A stretch of DNA of 64,000 bases from Micromonospora halotolerans (GTDB lineage Bacteria; Actinomycetota; Actinomycetes; Mycobacteriales; Micromonosporaceae). Shown here piece after piece: positions 19,769 through 28,393 of the stretch. Location: positions 4,092,001 to 4,156,000 of the forward strand of contig NZ_CP134876.1 of NCBI RefSeq assembly GCF_032108445.1. The letters run 5' to 3'. Numbering within the stretch: position 1 is the stretch's first letter; the number at the start of each line of letters is the position of its first letter. The position numbers were made by a program, and so were the translations under genes. The notes under the pieces are model-generated. The model was not told the origin of the DNA. It saw nothing but the letters and a program-made list of their open reading frames with translations, and did no database searches.

Positions 19769-20779
19769 TCAGAGGCCGTGGCGACGATCGCCCGCCACCA
19801 GCTCGGCCACCCGCGCCTCGGACCGCGCCGAGAACACGTCCCGCCGCCGCGCCTCGACCGCCCGGCGGGTCTCCTCGGCGACCAGGTCCCCGTTGATCGC
19901 GGCGGCCGCCAGCGCGCCCGCCGCCGCTGCCGCGCCGACCTGCGCGGCCGGGTCGGTCACATTGCCCGCGACCCACACCCCGGGCACCTCGGTACGCCCC
20001 GTCGGGTCGGCGGGGACGTGCTCGCCGGCCCCGGACGGGTGCTCCACCGCCCGCAACCCGAGCGCCGCCAGGAACCCGGCCCGCGCCACCATCCGGGGGC
20101 CGGCGACCAGCGCCTCGCGCGCGACCAGGCGGCCGTCGCGCAGGCGTACCCCGACCAGCCGGTCCTCGACGACCTCGACCGACGCGACCTCGCTCTCGAC
20201 CACGGCGACGCCGCGGGCGGCCAGCTGTTCGGCCTGCTCGTCGCCGAGCGGCGGCGCGGTGTGGCGGAGGAAGACCACGTCGTCGCTCCACTGGCGGAAC
20301 AACAGCGCCTGGTGCACCGACATCGGTCCGGTGGCCAGCACCCCGATCGGCCGGTCGCGCACCTCCCACCCGTGGCAGTACGGGCAGTGCACCACGTCCC
20401 GGCCCCACCGCTCGCGCAGTCCGGGCACGTCGGGCAGCTCGTCGACCAGGCCGGTGGCCACCAGCAGCCGGCCCGCCCGGACCCGGCGGCCCCCGGCCAG
20501 CGCCACGGAGAAACACTCCCCGTCGCGGGTCACCGTGTCGACCTGGCCGTCCAGCAGGTGCCCGCCGTACCGGCGCACCTCGTCCCGGCCGCGCGCCAGC
20601 AGCTCGGCCGGGGGCATGCCGTCGCGGGCCAGCAGCCCGTGCACCCCGTCGGCCGGGGCGTTGCGCGGGCTGCCCCCGTCGATCACCAGGACCGACCGGC
20701 GCGCCCGGGCCAGCATGAGCGCCCCGCTCAGGCCGGCGGCGCCCCCGCCGATCACCACCACCTCGTACTCTTCGGTCAT
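19769..20779 (-). CDS. Thioredoxin reductase-like FAD oxidoreductase
   Basis: 336 residues. FAD dinucleotide fold VVVIGGGAAGLSGAL (7-21); redox pair C132-P-Y-C135 in HCPYCHGWE, as in thioredoxin-reductase-like class II flavoproteins; C-terminal FAD motif GVWVAGNVTDPAAQVGAAAAAG. GHGWE-type proteins of this group often lack a dedicated thioredoxin and may reduce mycothiol-linked or antibiotic disulfides. AGGAGGT seven bases before the ATG at 20779 fixes the start. It is divergent from the XRE-cupin regulator across 80 bp, which probably controls it. Confidence 0.85.
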   Translation of the reverse strand: MTEEYEVVVIGGGAAGLSGALMLARARRSVLVIDGGSPRNAPADGVHGLLARDGMPPAELLARGRDEVRRYGGHLLDGQVDTVTRDGECFSVALAGGRRVRAGRLLVATGLVDELPDVPGLRERWGRDVVHCPYCHGWEVRDRPIGVLATGPMSVHQALLFRQWSDDVVFLRHTAPPLGDEQAEQLAARGVAVVESEVASVEVVEDRLVGVRLRDGRLVAREALVAGPRMVARAGFLAALGLRAVEHPSGAGEHVPADPTGRTEVPGVWVAGNVTDPAAQVGAAAAAGALAAAAINGDLVAEETRRAVEARRRDVFSARSEARVAELVAGDRRHGL

Positions 20780-20859
20780 CCTGACCACCTCCTGCGGCAA
20801 CGATGCGGCGGCGCTGGCCATACCCGCAAACTTTGTTGCTGATCTGGCAAACTGGGGGG

Positions 20860-21453
20860 ATGGACGACGACCTCGACCGGGCGCTCGACGCGGTGGGCCC
20901 CCGGCTGCGCGCGCTCCGCCGCGAGCGTGAGACCACCCTGGCCGACCTGTCGGCCGCCACCGGCGTCTCGGTGAGCACCCTGTCCCGCCTGGAATCCGGC
21001 AGCCGCCGCCCCACCCTCGAACTGCTGCTGCCCCTGGCCCGGGCGCACGGCGTCACGCTCGACGAGCTGGTCGGCGCCCCGCCCACCGGCGACCCCCGCA
21101 TCCACCTGCGCCCGGTCACCCGGCACGGCATGACCATGCTGCCGCTCACCCGCCGGGCGGGCGGCATCCAGGCGTACAAGCTGGTCATCCCGGCCGGCGG
21201 GCGGCCCGCCGAGCCCACCCCGCAGACCCACGAGGGGTACGAGTGGGTCTACGTGCTCAACGGGCGGCTGCGGCTGGTCCTCGGCGAGCACGACCTGGTG
21301 CTCGCGCCCGGCGAGGCGGCCGAGTTCGACACCCGGGTGCCGCACTGGTTCGGCCGGGCCGACGACGAGGCGGTCGAGTTCCTCAGCCTCTTCGGCGCCC
21401 AGGGCGAACGCGCCCACCTCCGCGCCCGCCCCCGCGCGGCGGATCGCGCCTGA
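20860..21453 (+). CDS. XRE-cupin transcriptional regulator
   Basis: 197 residues from the ATG after GGGGGG. HTH_3 domain at 14-70 (TLADLSAATGVSVSTLSRLESG) followed by a small cupin at about 110-185 (EGYEWVYVLNGRLRLVLGEHD, LAPGEAAEFDTRVPHWFG). The cupin is the ligand-sensing part. The intergenic region to the divergent oxidoreductase contains GCAAACTTTGTTGC and a further GGCAAAC, plausible operator half-sites. Such regulators usually repress the adjacent gene and themselves. Confidence 0.87.
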   Translation: MDDDLDRALDAVGPRLRALRRERETTLADLSAATGVSVSTLSRLESGSRRPTLELLLPLARAHGVTLDELVGAPPTGDPRIHLRPVTRHGMTMLPLTRRAGGIQAYKLVIPAGGRPAEPTPQTHEGYEWVYVLNGRLRLVLGEHDLVLAPGEAAEFDTRVPHWFGRADDEAVEFLSLFGAQGERAHLRARPRAADRA

Positions 21454-21595
21454 CCTGGAGGCCCGGCACGACGCGCTCGACGCCGAATGGATCGCCCGGC
21501 ACCGGTCCCGGACGTGACCTTGCCCACCCCCACGCCGGATCCGCGCGCAGGGGCAGGTCATCCGCCGTTACCCGGCGGTTAGGGTGGGCGTCGCG

Positions 21596-21734
21596 AAGTC
21601 GCTTCCCCCGGACCCGGGGTGCGGCTTCGTAGTGCTTCACGGGATCCGTGGAGCCCAGCCGCCCCGACGTTCTCCGGGCCAACCGCAACGGGACGGCTGC
21701 ACCCCCACCGCCCGGCCGGCGTGACCGGCTGGGC
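21596..21734 (+). promoter_or_regulatory. Structured 5' leader of purine permease gene
   Basis: Four base-paired elements can be drawn by eye: 21596-21602 with 21621-21627 (AAGTCGC/GCGGCTT); 21634-21642 with 21646-21654 (9 bp, 3-nt loop); 21656-21661 with 21694-21699 (CAGCCG/CGGCTG) enclosing about 32 nt; and 21710-21719 with 21725-21734 (10 bp). They fill the leader up to 27 bases before the ATG. I cannot match it to a known riboswitch, and the high GC content makes chance pairing likely, so this is a candidate only. Confidence 0.35.
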
Positions 21735-21761
21735 CAACCCGGAACGGAGTAAGGCCACGCC

Positions 21762-23243
21762 ATGAGCGTGTCTACGCAGGATCCTGCTGCCCCGGTCGAG
21801 CCGGCGGAACCCGCCGGCCAGAGCCGCCTCGACCGCTTCTTCGAGATCACCCGCCGGGGCTCGTCCGTGCGGCGGGAGGTGCTCGCCGGCATCACCACCT
21901 TCGCGACGATGGCATACATCGTCGTGCTCAATCCGCTGATCATCGGCACCGCGCCGGACAAGGACGGCAACCTGCTCGGCATCGCGCCGGTCGCCGGGGT
22001 CACCGCCCTGGTCGCGGCGGTCATGACGATCATGATGGGGATCGTCGGCCGGGTGCCGTTCGCGGTCGCCACCGGCCTCGGGCTGAACGCCTTCGTGGCG
22101 TACGCGGTGGCGTCCCAGATGAGCTGGGCCGAGGCCATGGGCCTGGTCGTCGTCGAGGGTCTGATCATCACCGTGCTGGTGCTGACCGGCTTCCGGAAGG
22201 CCGTCTTCCGGGCCATCCCGGCCGAGCTGAAGGCGGCCATCGCGGCCGGTATCGGCCTGTTCATCGCGCTGATCGGCTTCGTCGACGGCGGTCTGGTCCG
22301 GGCCGGCACCGGGGTGCCGCTGCAGCTCGGCTCGGGCAGCAACGGCACGCTGCACGGCTGGCCCACGGTCGTCTTCCTGGTCGGCCTGCTGGTCACCGGC
22401 ATCCTGGTCGCCCGCAAGGTGAAGGCCGGCGTCCTGATCGGCATCGTGGTCACCACGATCGTCGCGGTGATCGTCAACGCGTTCGCCAAGCCCGGCCCGG
22501 CCCTGGTCGACGGCAAGCCCAACCCGGACGGGTGGCGGCTCAACGTGCCGACCCTGCCGGACCCGCTGTTCCAGACGCCCGACCTGCACCTGGTCGGCAA
22601 CGTGTCGTTCGGCGCGTTCGCCCACGTCGGCCTGGTGACCGCGCTGCTGCTGGTCTTCACCCTGGTGCTGGCCGACTTCTTCGACGTCATGGGCACCACG
22701 GTCGGCCTCGCCAAGCAGGCCAACCTGACCACCGAGGACGGCACCGACATGCCCCGCCTCGGCAAGGTGCTCTTCGTCGACGGCGTCGCCGCGGTCGCCG
22801 GCGGCGCGGGCAGCGCCTCGTCGGCCACCACGTACGTCGAGTCCTCCTCGGGCATCGCGGACGGCGGGCGGACCGGCCTGACCAGCGTGGTCACCGGCGT
22901 GCTCTTCCTGGGCGCGCTGCTGCTCACCCCGCTGGTGTCGCTGGTGCCCAGCGAGGCCGCCGGACCGGCGCTCGTGGTGGTCGGCGCGCTCATGATCCGT
23001 CAGGTCAAGGACATCGACTTCACCGACGTCGGCGTGGCCGTCCCGGCCTTCCTGACCATGACGCTCATGCCGTTCACCTACTCGATCACCAACGGCATCG
23101 GCGCCGGCTTCGTGAGCTGGGTGGCGATCCGGGTGGCCCAGGGCAAGGCGCGGCAGATCCACCCGCTGATGTGGGCGGTGGCCGCCGCGTTCGTGGTCTA
23201 CTTCGGCATCAACCTGGTCAAGGCCGTCACCGGCGTCAGCTGA
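21762..23243 (+). CDS. NCS2 family (AzgA-like) nucleobase permease
   Basis: 493 residues, about 12-14 membrane spans. The N-terminal FFEITRRGSSVRREVLAGITTF and ATMAYIVVLNPLII, the TGLGLNAFVAYAV helix and DFFDVMGTTVGLAKQANL with GSASSATTYVESSSGIADGGRTGLTSV are the signatures of the AzgA/PbuG group, which imports adenine, guanine or hypoxanthine with protons. The start has GGAG about 10 bases upstream (CGGAGTAAGGCC). It is preceded by a long structured leader and followed by a strong terminator, so it is transcribed alone. Confidence 0.92.
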   Translation: MSVSTQDPAAPVEPAEPAGQSRLDRFFEITRRGSSVRREVLAGITTFATMAYIVVLNPLIIGTAPDKDGNLLGIAPVAGVTALVAAVMTIMMGIVGRVPFAVATGLGLNAFVAYAVASQMSWAEAMGLVVVEGLIITVLVLTGFRKAVFRAIPAELKAAIAAGIGLFIALIGFVDGGLVRAGTGVPLQLGSGSNGTLHGWPTVVFLVGLLVTGILVARKVKAGVLIGIVVTTIVAVIVNAFAKPGPALVDGKPNPDGWRLNVPTLPDPLFQTPDLHLVGNVSFGAFAHVGLVTALLLVFTLVLADFFDVMGTTVGLAKQANLTTEDGTDMPRLGKVLFVDGVAAVAGGAGSASSATTYVESSSGIADGGRTGLTSVVTGVLFLGALLLTPLVSLVPSEAAGPALVVVGALMIRQVKDIDFTDVGVAVPAFLTMTLMPFTYSITNGIGAGFVSWVAIRVAQGKARQIHPLMWAVAAAFVVYFGINLVKAVTGVS

Positions 23244-23252
23244 CCGGTTCCA

Positions 23253-23301
23253 CGCCGCGCCCCCGTTGCCCGTTGGCCCGAGGCAACGGGGGCGCGGCGT
23301 A
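23253..23301 (+). terminator. Long hairpin terminator of permease gene
   Basis: A perfect 19-bp inverted repeat (23253-23271 with 23283-23301) around an 11-nt loop, beginning ten bases after the permease stop. A short A/T stretch follows. It is a strong intrinsic terminator. Confidence 0.85.
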
Positions 23302-23471
23302 TTCCGATCATGGGTTAGAGTGCCGGGGCGCGGGCACGCGACCGTCGTGGGCGCAGGGGGGATGAGGCCATGGATCGCCGTCAGCTTCCCCTGTCATGCC
23401 CTCTTCCGGGTCGCGCCTGCTGACTGAGACTCACCGCGGCCCGGGTCACTCCACGACCCTGGAGAATCGCG

Positions 23472-23954
23472 TTGTCCCTTTCTGACCTGACCACCGACCG
23501 ACTCGTGCTGCGCCCCTGGCCGGCCGGGGAGGCCGCCGCCGTCGCCGCCGGCGAGCGGCGCCCGCACTGGGCGCCGGACTTCCCGGCCGACGGCGAGCGG
23601 ATGATCGGCGGGATCATCGCCGGCAACCCGGACCGGCCGCACGGCCACCGGCTCATCATCGAGCGGGAGACCGGCCTCACCGTGGGCGGCATCGGGCTGA
23701 AACTGCCGCCCACCGACGGTGCCGTCGAGTTCGGCTACGGCATCGTCGAGTCCCGGCGCTGCCGGGGCTACACCACCGAGGCGGTCCGCGCCCTGGTGGC
23801 GCACGCCCGCACCCTGCCCGGGGTGACGCTGGTGTTCGCCACCGTCGACCCGGCCAACGTGGCGTCCGTGCGGGTGCTGGAGAAGGCCGGCCTGCGCCGC
23901 GACGGCACCGTCGACAGTGACGAGGGGCCGCTGCACCGGTACGTCGCCGAGTAA
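23472..23954 (+). CDS. GNAT family N-acetyltransferase
   Basis: 160 residues from a TTG preceded by GGAG. LTTDRLVLRPW begins the RimJ-type GNAT fold, GYGIVESRRCRGYTTEAVRALVAHA carries the acetyl-CoA pyrophosphate loop (RRCRGYTTEA), and NVASVRVLEKAGL is the classical C-terminal motif. It probably acetylates a small molecule or a protein N-terminus. The 150 bases before it contain no gene. Confidence 0.85.
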   Translation: MSLSDLTTDRLVLRPWPAGEAAAVAAGERRPHWAPDFPADGERMIGGIIAGNPDRPHGHRLIIERETGLTVGGIGLKLPPTDGAVEFGYGIVESRRCRGYTTEAVRALVAHARTLPGVTLVFATVDPANVASVRVLEKAGLRRDGTVDSDEGPLHRYVAE

Positions 23955-24018
23955 CGCCGAACCGACCGGCCCGGCGGTGGGGCGACCCGCCGCCGGGCCC
24001 GTCCTCGTTGAACCGGTC

Positions 24019-24816
24019 GTGAGCTACGCGGAGGTCAACGGGGTACGCCTCTGGTACGAGATCCACGGGATCGGCCGGCCACTGGTGCTGCTCCACGGCG
24101 GGTACGGGTCGACGGAGATGTTCGCGCCGATCCTGCCGGACCTGACCGCGCGCCGGCAGGTCGTCGCCGTCGACCTCCAGGGCCACGGCCGCACGGCCGA
24201 CGTGGATCGGCCGCTGCGCTACGAGGCGATGGCCGACGACATCGCCGCCCTGTCGCGGCACCTCGACCTGCCGCCCGCCGACGTGCTGGGCTACTCGCTC
24301 GGCGGCGGGGTGGCCCTGCGCGCCGCCATCCAGCACCCGGCCCTGGTCCGCCGCCTCGTGCTGGTTTCCACGCCGTGCCGGCGGCAGGGCTGGTACCCGG
24401 AGGTGCTGGCCGCCATGGCCGCCCAGGACGAGCGGGTCGCCGAGCAGATGCGCGGCACGCCGCCGCACCGGCGCTACGAGCGGGTGGCGCCCCGCCCGCG
24501 GGACTGGCCGACCCTCTGGGCGAAGACCGGCGAGCTGCTGCGCCGCGAGTACGACTGGTCGGCCGGGGTGGCCGCCCTGCCCATGCCGGTGCTGCTGGTC
24601 TTCGCCGACGCCGACTCGATCCCGGTCCGCCACGTGGCCGAGTTCTTCGGGCTGCTCGGCGGCGGCCACCGCGACGCCGGCGGGGACGGCACCGACCGGC
24701 CCGCGTCCCGGCTGGCCGTGCTGCCCGGGCTGACCCACTACGACATCGTCGGTTCACCCGCCCTGCCCGCGGCGGTGCTGCCCTTCCTCACCCACGAGGT
24801 GTGCGCCCCCGGGTGA
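24019..24816 (+). CDS. Alpha/beta hydrolase
   Basis: 265 residues from a GTG at the beginning of homology (VSYAEVNGVRLWYEIHG); the open frame extends upstream without homology. LVLLHGGYGS is the oxyanion region, G-Y-S-L-G-G the nucleophile elbow (about residue 93), and H near the C-terminus (LPGLTHYDIV) the catalytic histidine. Relatives include haloperoxidase-like and ester hydrolases; the substrate is unknown. Its 3' end overlaps the convergent gene at 24788 by 29 bp. Confidence 0.83.
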   Translation: MSYAEVNGVRLWYEIHGIGRPLVLLHGGYGSTEMFAPILPDLTARRQVVAVDLQGHGRTADVDRPLRYEAMADDIAALSRHLDLPPADVLGYSLGGGVALRAAIQHPALVRRLVLVSTPCRRQGWYPEVLAAMAAQDERVAEQMRGTPPHRRYERVAPRPRDWPTLWAKTGELLRREYDWSAGVAALPMPVLLVFADADSIPVRHVAEFFGLLGGGHRDAGGDGTDRPASRLAVLPGLTHYDIVGSPALPAAVLPFLTHEVCAPG

Positions 24817-26170
24817 GCCGGGACGCGCGTCGCCGCCGGAGCAGCCGCCGCGCGAGCAGGCCGCCCAGCACCAGCGACACCGCCCCGGCCGCCCACCAGA
24901 ACCGGCCGCCCGGGCCTGCCGGCGGATCCGCCGCGCGGACCCGGCCGGCGCGCACCACCGCGTCCGCCACGTCGATGGCGAGCACCTGCTCCGGCGCGGT
25001 GAGCAGGGTGGTCGGCGCGGCGGCCCCCGGGGTCAGACCGAGCACCCGGATCGCCCGCACGTTCATGTACGCGGTCCGCTGGCCCATGTCCATGACGCCC
25101 TCGAAGGGGGCCGGGGAGTTCGGCTCGGGCCGGTACGCGACCACCATCGCGGTCCCGTCCGTCTGCCAGCCGAGCAGCCGGATCGTGGTGACGCCCGCGA
25201 CGGCGGGCAGCGCCGGCGCACCGAGGTCCTTCCCGTTGGCATCGACCCGGCGCAGCCGCCACCGGTCGCTGCCCGGGTCGTGGCTGACCAGGGCCAGCGT
25301 CCCGTCCGGCAGCCAGGCCCCCTTGCCGGCCAGCCCGCTCTCCGGCGGCAGCGGGAACGAGGTGATGCTTTGCCCGTCCGCGCTGGCGACGAGCACCTTG
25401 TCGCCCACCTGGTAGGCCAGCCGGGACCCGTCGGCCGTGAACGCGACCGGGGTGCCGAAGACCGGCACCTGGTCGGTTTCGAGCAGGCGTACCGCCCGGC
25501 CGGTGTCGAGCCGGACCAGGCTGAGCGTGTTGGCGTAGGCGCTGCCCTCCGGGTTGGTCGGCGTGGTGTCCCGGACCACCAGGGCGGCACCGTCCGGCGC
25601 CCAGCCGGCCGGCTCGGTCAGGGTGCTGCCCGGCCTCGGGCTGGGCAGCGGCCGGACCGTCCCGTCCACCAGGTCGACCACGTCGATCCGGGGGTGCTCC
25701 GACGACCCGGCCGGCACGGCGATCCGCCGCCCGTCGGGAGAGAGCAGCACCTGCTCGCCGGCCGGCGCCTCGTGGCCGACCGTCCAGGTCCGGTAGCGGT
25801 CGGCGTCGGCGCCGACGATGCCGACGGTGCCGTCCTCGTCGATCAGCCCGGTGAGCCCGCGCGCCTGCCCGCTGAACACGACCGCCGCCGGCCCGAGCCG
25901 GGGCCGGTCGGTGGCCCGCAGCGCGCCGAACCCCGGCAGCCCGATCCGGTCGGGCAGCGCCGGGCCGCCCGCGTCCGCCGGCGCGATCTCCGGCCGGTCG
26001 CCACCGCGTACCGCCAGTGGCACGAGCGCCACCAGCACGAGCACCGCCGCGACCGCCGCCGCCATCCGCCGCCGGGTGCGCCGCGCGGTCCGCACCGCGC
26101 GATCGTGCACCGGGTACGCGGGCACCTCGGCCGCCGCCTCCCGCAGCGCCTCCCGCAGCCGTACGCTCAT
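24788..26170 (-). CDS. Membrane-anchored TolB/WD40-like protein, sigma-factor partner
   Basis: 460 residues. A cytoplasmic N-terminus (MSVRLREALREAAAEVP) and one membrane span at about 36-55 lead to an extracytoplasmic beta-propeller of repeated blades (VLLSPDGRRIAVPAG, AFTADGSRLAYQVGDKVLVAS, AWLPDGTLALVSHD), with a second span and RRLLRRRR at the C-terminus. The start overlaps the sigma-factor stop by four bases. Such proteins encoded directly after SigE-family sigma factors are commonly held to be regulators or anti-sigma-like partners. There is no zinc-binding ZAS motif, so the mechanism is open. Confidence 0.78.
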   Translation of the reverse strand: MSVRLREALREAAAEVPAYPVHDRAVRTARRTRRRMAAAVAAVLVLVALVPLAVRGGDRPEIAPADAGGPALPDRIGLPGFGALRATDRPRLGPAAVVFSGQARGLTGLIDEDGTVGIVGADADRYRTWTVGHEAPAGEQVLLSPDGRRIAVPAGSSEHPRIDVVDLVDGTVRPLPSPRPGSTLTEPAGWAPDGAALVVRDTTPTNPEGSAYANTLSLVRLDTGRAVRLLETDQVPVFGTPVAFTADGSRLAYQVGDKVLVASADGQSITSFPLPPESGLAGKGAWLPDGTLALVSHDPGSDRWRLRRVDANGKDLGAPALPAVAGVTTIRLLGWQTDGTAMVVAYRPEPNSPAPFEGVMDMGQRTAYMNVRAIRVLGLTPGAAAPTTLLTAPEQVLAIDVADAVVRAGRVRAADPPAGPGGRFWWAAGAVSLVLGGLLARRLLRRRRASRLTRGRTPRG

Positions 26171-26670
26171 CGCCCGCTCCTCTCCGGCGTCGCCTCCCAC
26201 AGGTCGGGGACGAGGTCGCGGAGCCGGCGCACGGCGTCGTGCCCGTGCCGTTTCACCGTGCCCACCGAGCAGCCGAGCACCTCGGCCACCTGCGCCTCGG
26301 TCAGGTCCTCGTAGTAGCGGAGCACCACCACGGCCCGCTGCCGGGCGGTGAGCCGGCGCAGCGCGGCCACCACGCTGAGCCGCAGCGCGGTGTCCTCGCT
26401 GTGGTCGCCCCCGCCGCGCTCGACCGGCGTCGCGTCCAGCCGTTCCGCGATCCGCCGCCGGCGCCACCACGAGACCTGCTGGTGGTACATGACCCGGCGC
26501 ACGTACGCCTCCGGGTCCCCGTCGCGGATCCGTCGCCAGTGCCGGTACGTCCGGGCCAGCGCGCTCTGCAACAGGTCCTCGGCGTGCTGGTGGTCGCCGG
26601 TCAGCAGGTACGCGGTCCGGGACAACGCGGGTGACCGCTGCACCACGAAGTCGTGGAACGTCTCGGACAT
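26167..26670 (-). CDS. SigE-family ECF RNA polymerase sigma factor
   Basis: 167 residues. Region 2 covers about 8-70 (SRTAYLLTGDHQHAEDLLQSALARTYRHW), and region 4 about 100-155 (LTARQRAVVVLRYYEDLTEAQVAEVLGCSVGTVKRH). This matches the actinobacterial SigE-like ECF group of about 170 residues. The ATG at 26670 follows GAGGGGGTGGGC; a GTG two codons upstream is possible. The gene is translationally coupled to the membrane protein at 24788, the usual sigma/partner arrangement. Confidence 0.92.
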   Translation of the reverse strand: MSETFHDFVVQRSPALSRTAYLLTGDHQHAEDLLQSALARTYRHWRRIRDGDPEAYVRRVMYHQQVSWWRRRRIAERLDATPVERGGGDHSEDTALRLSVVAALRRLTARQRAVVVLRYYEDLTEAQVAEVLGCSVGTVKRHGHDAVRRLRDLVPDLWEATPERSGR

Positions 26671-26724
26671 GCCCACCCCCTCGCCCTCTACGAACGCCGC
26701 CCGCCCCGCGGATGGTTGAGGCGG

Positions 26725-27042
26725 TCATTCGACCACGCCCCGCCGGTACGGCCCCCAGGCCACGAACCGCTCGAACAGGTCGCGCGGCGTGGGCCCGTCG
26801 TCCGGGTCGAGCCGGAACAGGTCGTGGGTCGCCTCGTGGTAGAGCCCGGACAGGTAGACGGCCAGGTCGACCGGGTGATCGGCGTACTCGGCCTTGAGCA
26901 GCAGCCGGGCCTGGGCGCACGGCCACGGCGACCCGCAGGCCCGGCAGAGCCAGAGCGGGCGCAGCGGCAGGTGCGGCGGCCGGTCCGGCGGATAGGCGCG
27001 CGGCCGGTCCGGATGCGGCCCGAGCCGGGGTACGGGAAACAT
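26725..27042 (-). CDS. Hypothetical cysteine-containing protein
   Basis: 105 residues with a proline-rich start (MFPVPRLGPHPDRPRAYPP) and a core LWLCRACGSPWPCAQARLLL, whose three cysteines (CxxC...C) suggest metal binding. The second half (PVDLAVYLSGLYHEATHDLFRLDP, LFERFVAWG) is acidic and helical. I have seen this kind of gene beside XRE(DUF5753)/DUF397 pairs in Micromonosporaceae, and here it is divergent from such a pair at 27237. No function is known to me. Confidence 0.65.
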   Translation of the reverse strand: MFPVPRLGPHPDRPRAYPPDRPPHLPLRPLWLCRACGSPWPCAQARLLLKAEYADHPVDLAVYLSGLYHEATHDLFRLDPDDGPTPRDLFERFVAWGPYRRGVVE

Positions 27043-27236
27043 GTCGGCCTTCCTTCGTCACCCAGGGGGTCGGGGCCACCCCCTGACTCGGGGGATTCGG
27101 GGCGACCCACCGGTGACAGTCTGTTGAGGACGGCACTACGCTCGGAAGCCGTCGGGGCCCATCGTGAACACGTCGGGGCGGCCGATGCCGAACTGCGGCG
27201 ACGCCGGGAAGGCTGCCGGGAAATGGGGGAGGAAGC

Positions 27237-28040
27237 GTGGAAAGCGAGCCGACGGCCGACCTGATCCGGGCCCAGCTGCGGCGGCTGCGGGTGAAGGCCG
27301 GGTTGAGCCAGGAGGAGTTCGGGAAGCTGGTTCACTTCTCGGGTTCCCAGGTATCAGCGGTCGAGTTGGGCCAACGGCCGCTCGATCGGTTCTTCCTGCA
27401 ACGCGCGGACGAGGTGCTGGGCACCGGCGGCCTGCTGACATCGCTGCTCAAGCTCGCGGAACGCGACGGCCAGCCGAGCTGGCTGCGGCCGTGGCTCGAA
27501 GCGGAACGACAGGCACAGCAACTGCGCTGTTACCAGCCGACGCTGATTCCGGGCCTGCTGCAGACGCAGAACTACGCCCGAGCCGTCATCCGCTCCGCCG
27601 ACACGCTGACCGAGGATGAGGTTGAGCAGCGCCTCCACGTCAGGTTGGACCGGCAGTCCATCCTGTCCCAGCCGAATCCGCCGCAGTTCATCGCGGTGAT
27701 CGAGGAAGCCGTCCTCAGCCGTGTGGACGAGGGCTTCCGAGGGATCATGGCTGAGCAGACCGCGCACCTGATCGAATGCGCCGCGAAACCGCACATCAGT
27801 GTGCAGGTCATTCCTGCCGAGGTGAGTGTGCACGTGGGACTGATCGGGCCGTTCGTTCTGGGTAGGGACGGAAACGGCGGCTGGGTCGGTCATCTGGAGA
27901 CTCAGCTCGGCGGCGTCGTGGTCGACCGGGACGAGGACTTGGCTATCCTGCTGTCGAGGTGGGAGAGCGTCCGTAACGAGGCGCTGTCCCGTCGCCAGTC
28001 GATCGAGCTGATGAAGGAAGCGGTGACATTGTGGAGCTGA
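27237..28040 (+). CDS. XRE regulator with DUF5753 (Scr1-type)
   Basis: 267 residues from a GTG after GGGGAGGAAG. HTH at 10-65 (LRVKAGLSQEEFGKLVHFSGSQVSAVELG), then the DUF5753 domain (LIPGLLQTQNYARAVI, AVIEEAVLSRV, ISVQVIPAEVSVHVGLIGPFVL, VVVDRDEDLAILLSRWESVRNEALS). This family is abundant in actinomycetes and always close to a DUF397 gene; the pairs are viewed as toxin-antitoxin-like or developmental switches. The stop overlaps the DUF397 start by 10 bp. Confidence 0.9.
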   Translation: MESEPTADLIRAQLRRLRVKAGLSQEEFGKLVHFSGSQVSAVELGQRPLDRFFLQRADEVLGTGGLLTSLLKLAERDGQPSWLRPWLEAERQAQQLRCYQPTLIPGLLQTQNYARAVIRSADTLTEDEVEQRLHVRLDRQSILSQPNPPQFIAVIEEAVLSRVDEGFRGIMAEQTAHLIECAAKPHISVQVIPAEVSVHVGLIGPFVLGRDGNGGWVGHLETQLGGVVVDRDEDLAILLSRWESVRNEALSRRQSIELMKEAVTLWS

Positions 28041-28216
28041 TCGGCGCAGAGTGGCGGAAGTCGAGCCGGAGTGGCCAGGGGGAGTGCGTCGAGGTGGCCG
28101 ACAATCTGCCCGGTGTGGTGGGTGTGCGGGACAGCAAGGACCCGACCGGTCCCGTGCTCACCTTCACCCCGCCGACGTGGCGGGCCTTCGTGGCCTTCAC
28201 GAAGCGGGCGGGTTGA
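28031..28216 (+). CDS. DUF397 domain protein
   Basis: 61 residues from a GTG (MELIGAEWRKSSRSGQGECVEVADN) with the DUF397 signature WRKSSRSG...CVEVA and VGVRDSKDP. Small DUF397 proteins partner with the Scr1/DUF5753 regulators, antagonising their DNA binding in studied cases. It overlaps the upstream regulator gene by 10 bp. Confidence 0.9.
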   Translation: MELIGAEWRKSSRSGQGECVEVADNLPGVVGVRDSKDPTGPVLTFTPPTWRAFVAFTKRAG

Positions 28217-28393
28217 CCCTGACGCAGCGTCAACCCGCCATGCTGACGGCATGAACAATCCGGCGGCGGCCCACGCGACAAGCGCGGGCCTGCTGGGGGT
28301 GGCCGGCGGTAGCCGGCGTTCCGGTCGTCGCGGGCGGAATCGCCGTCATGGTCCAGCGGCGCACGATCTCCTGAGCGAGGCGGGATCAGGGGC

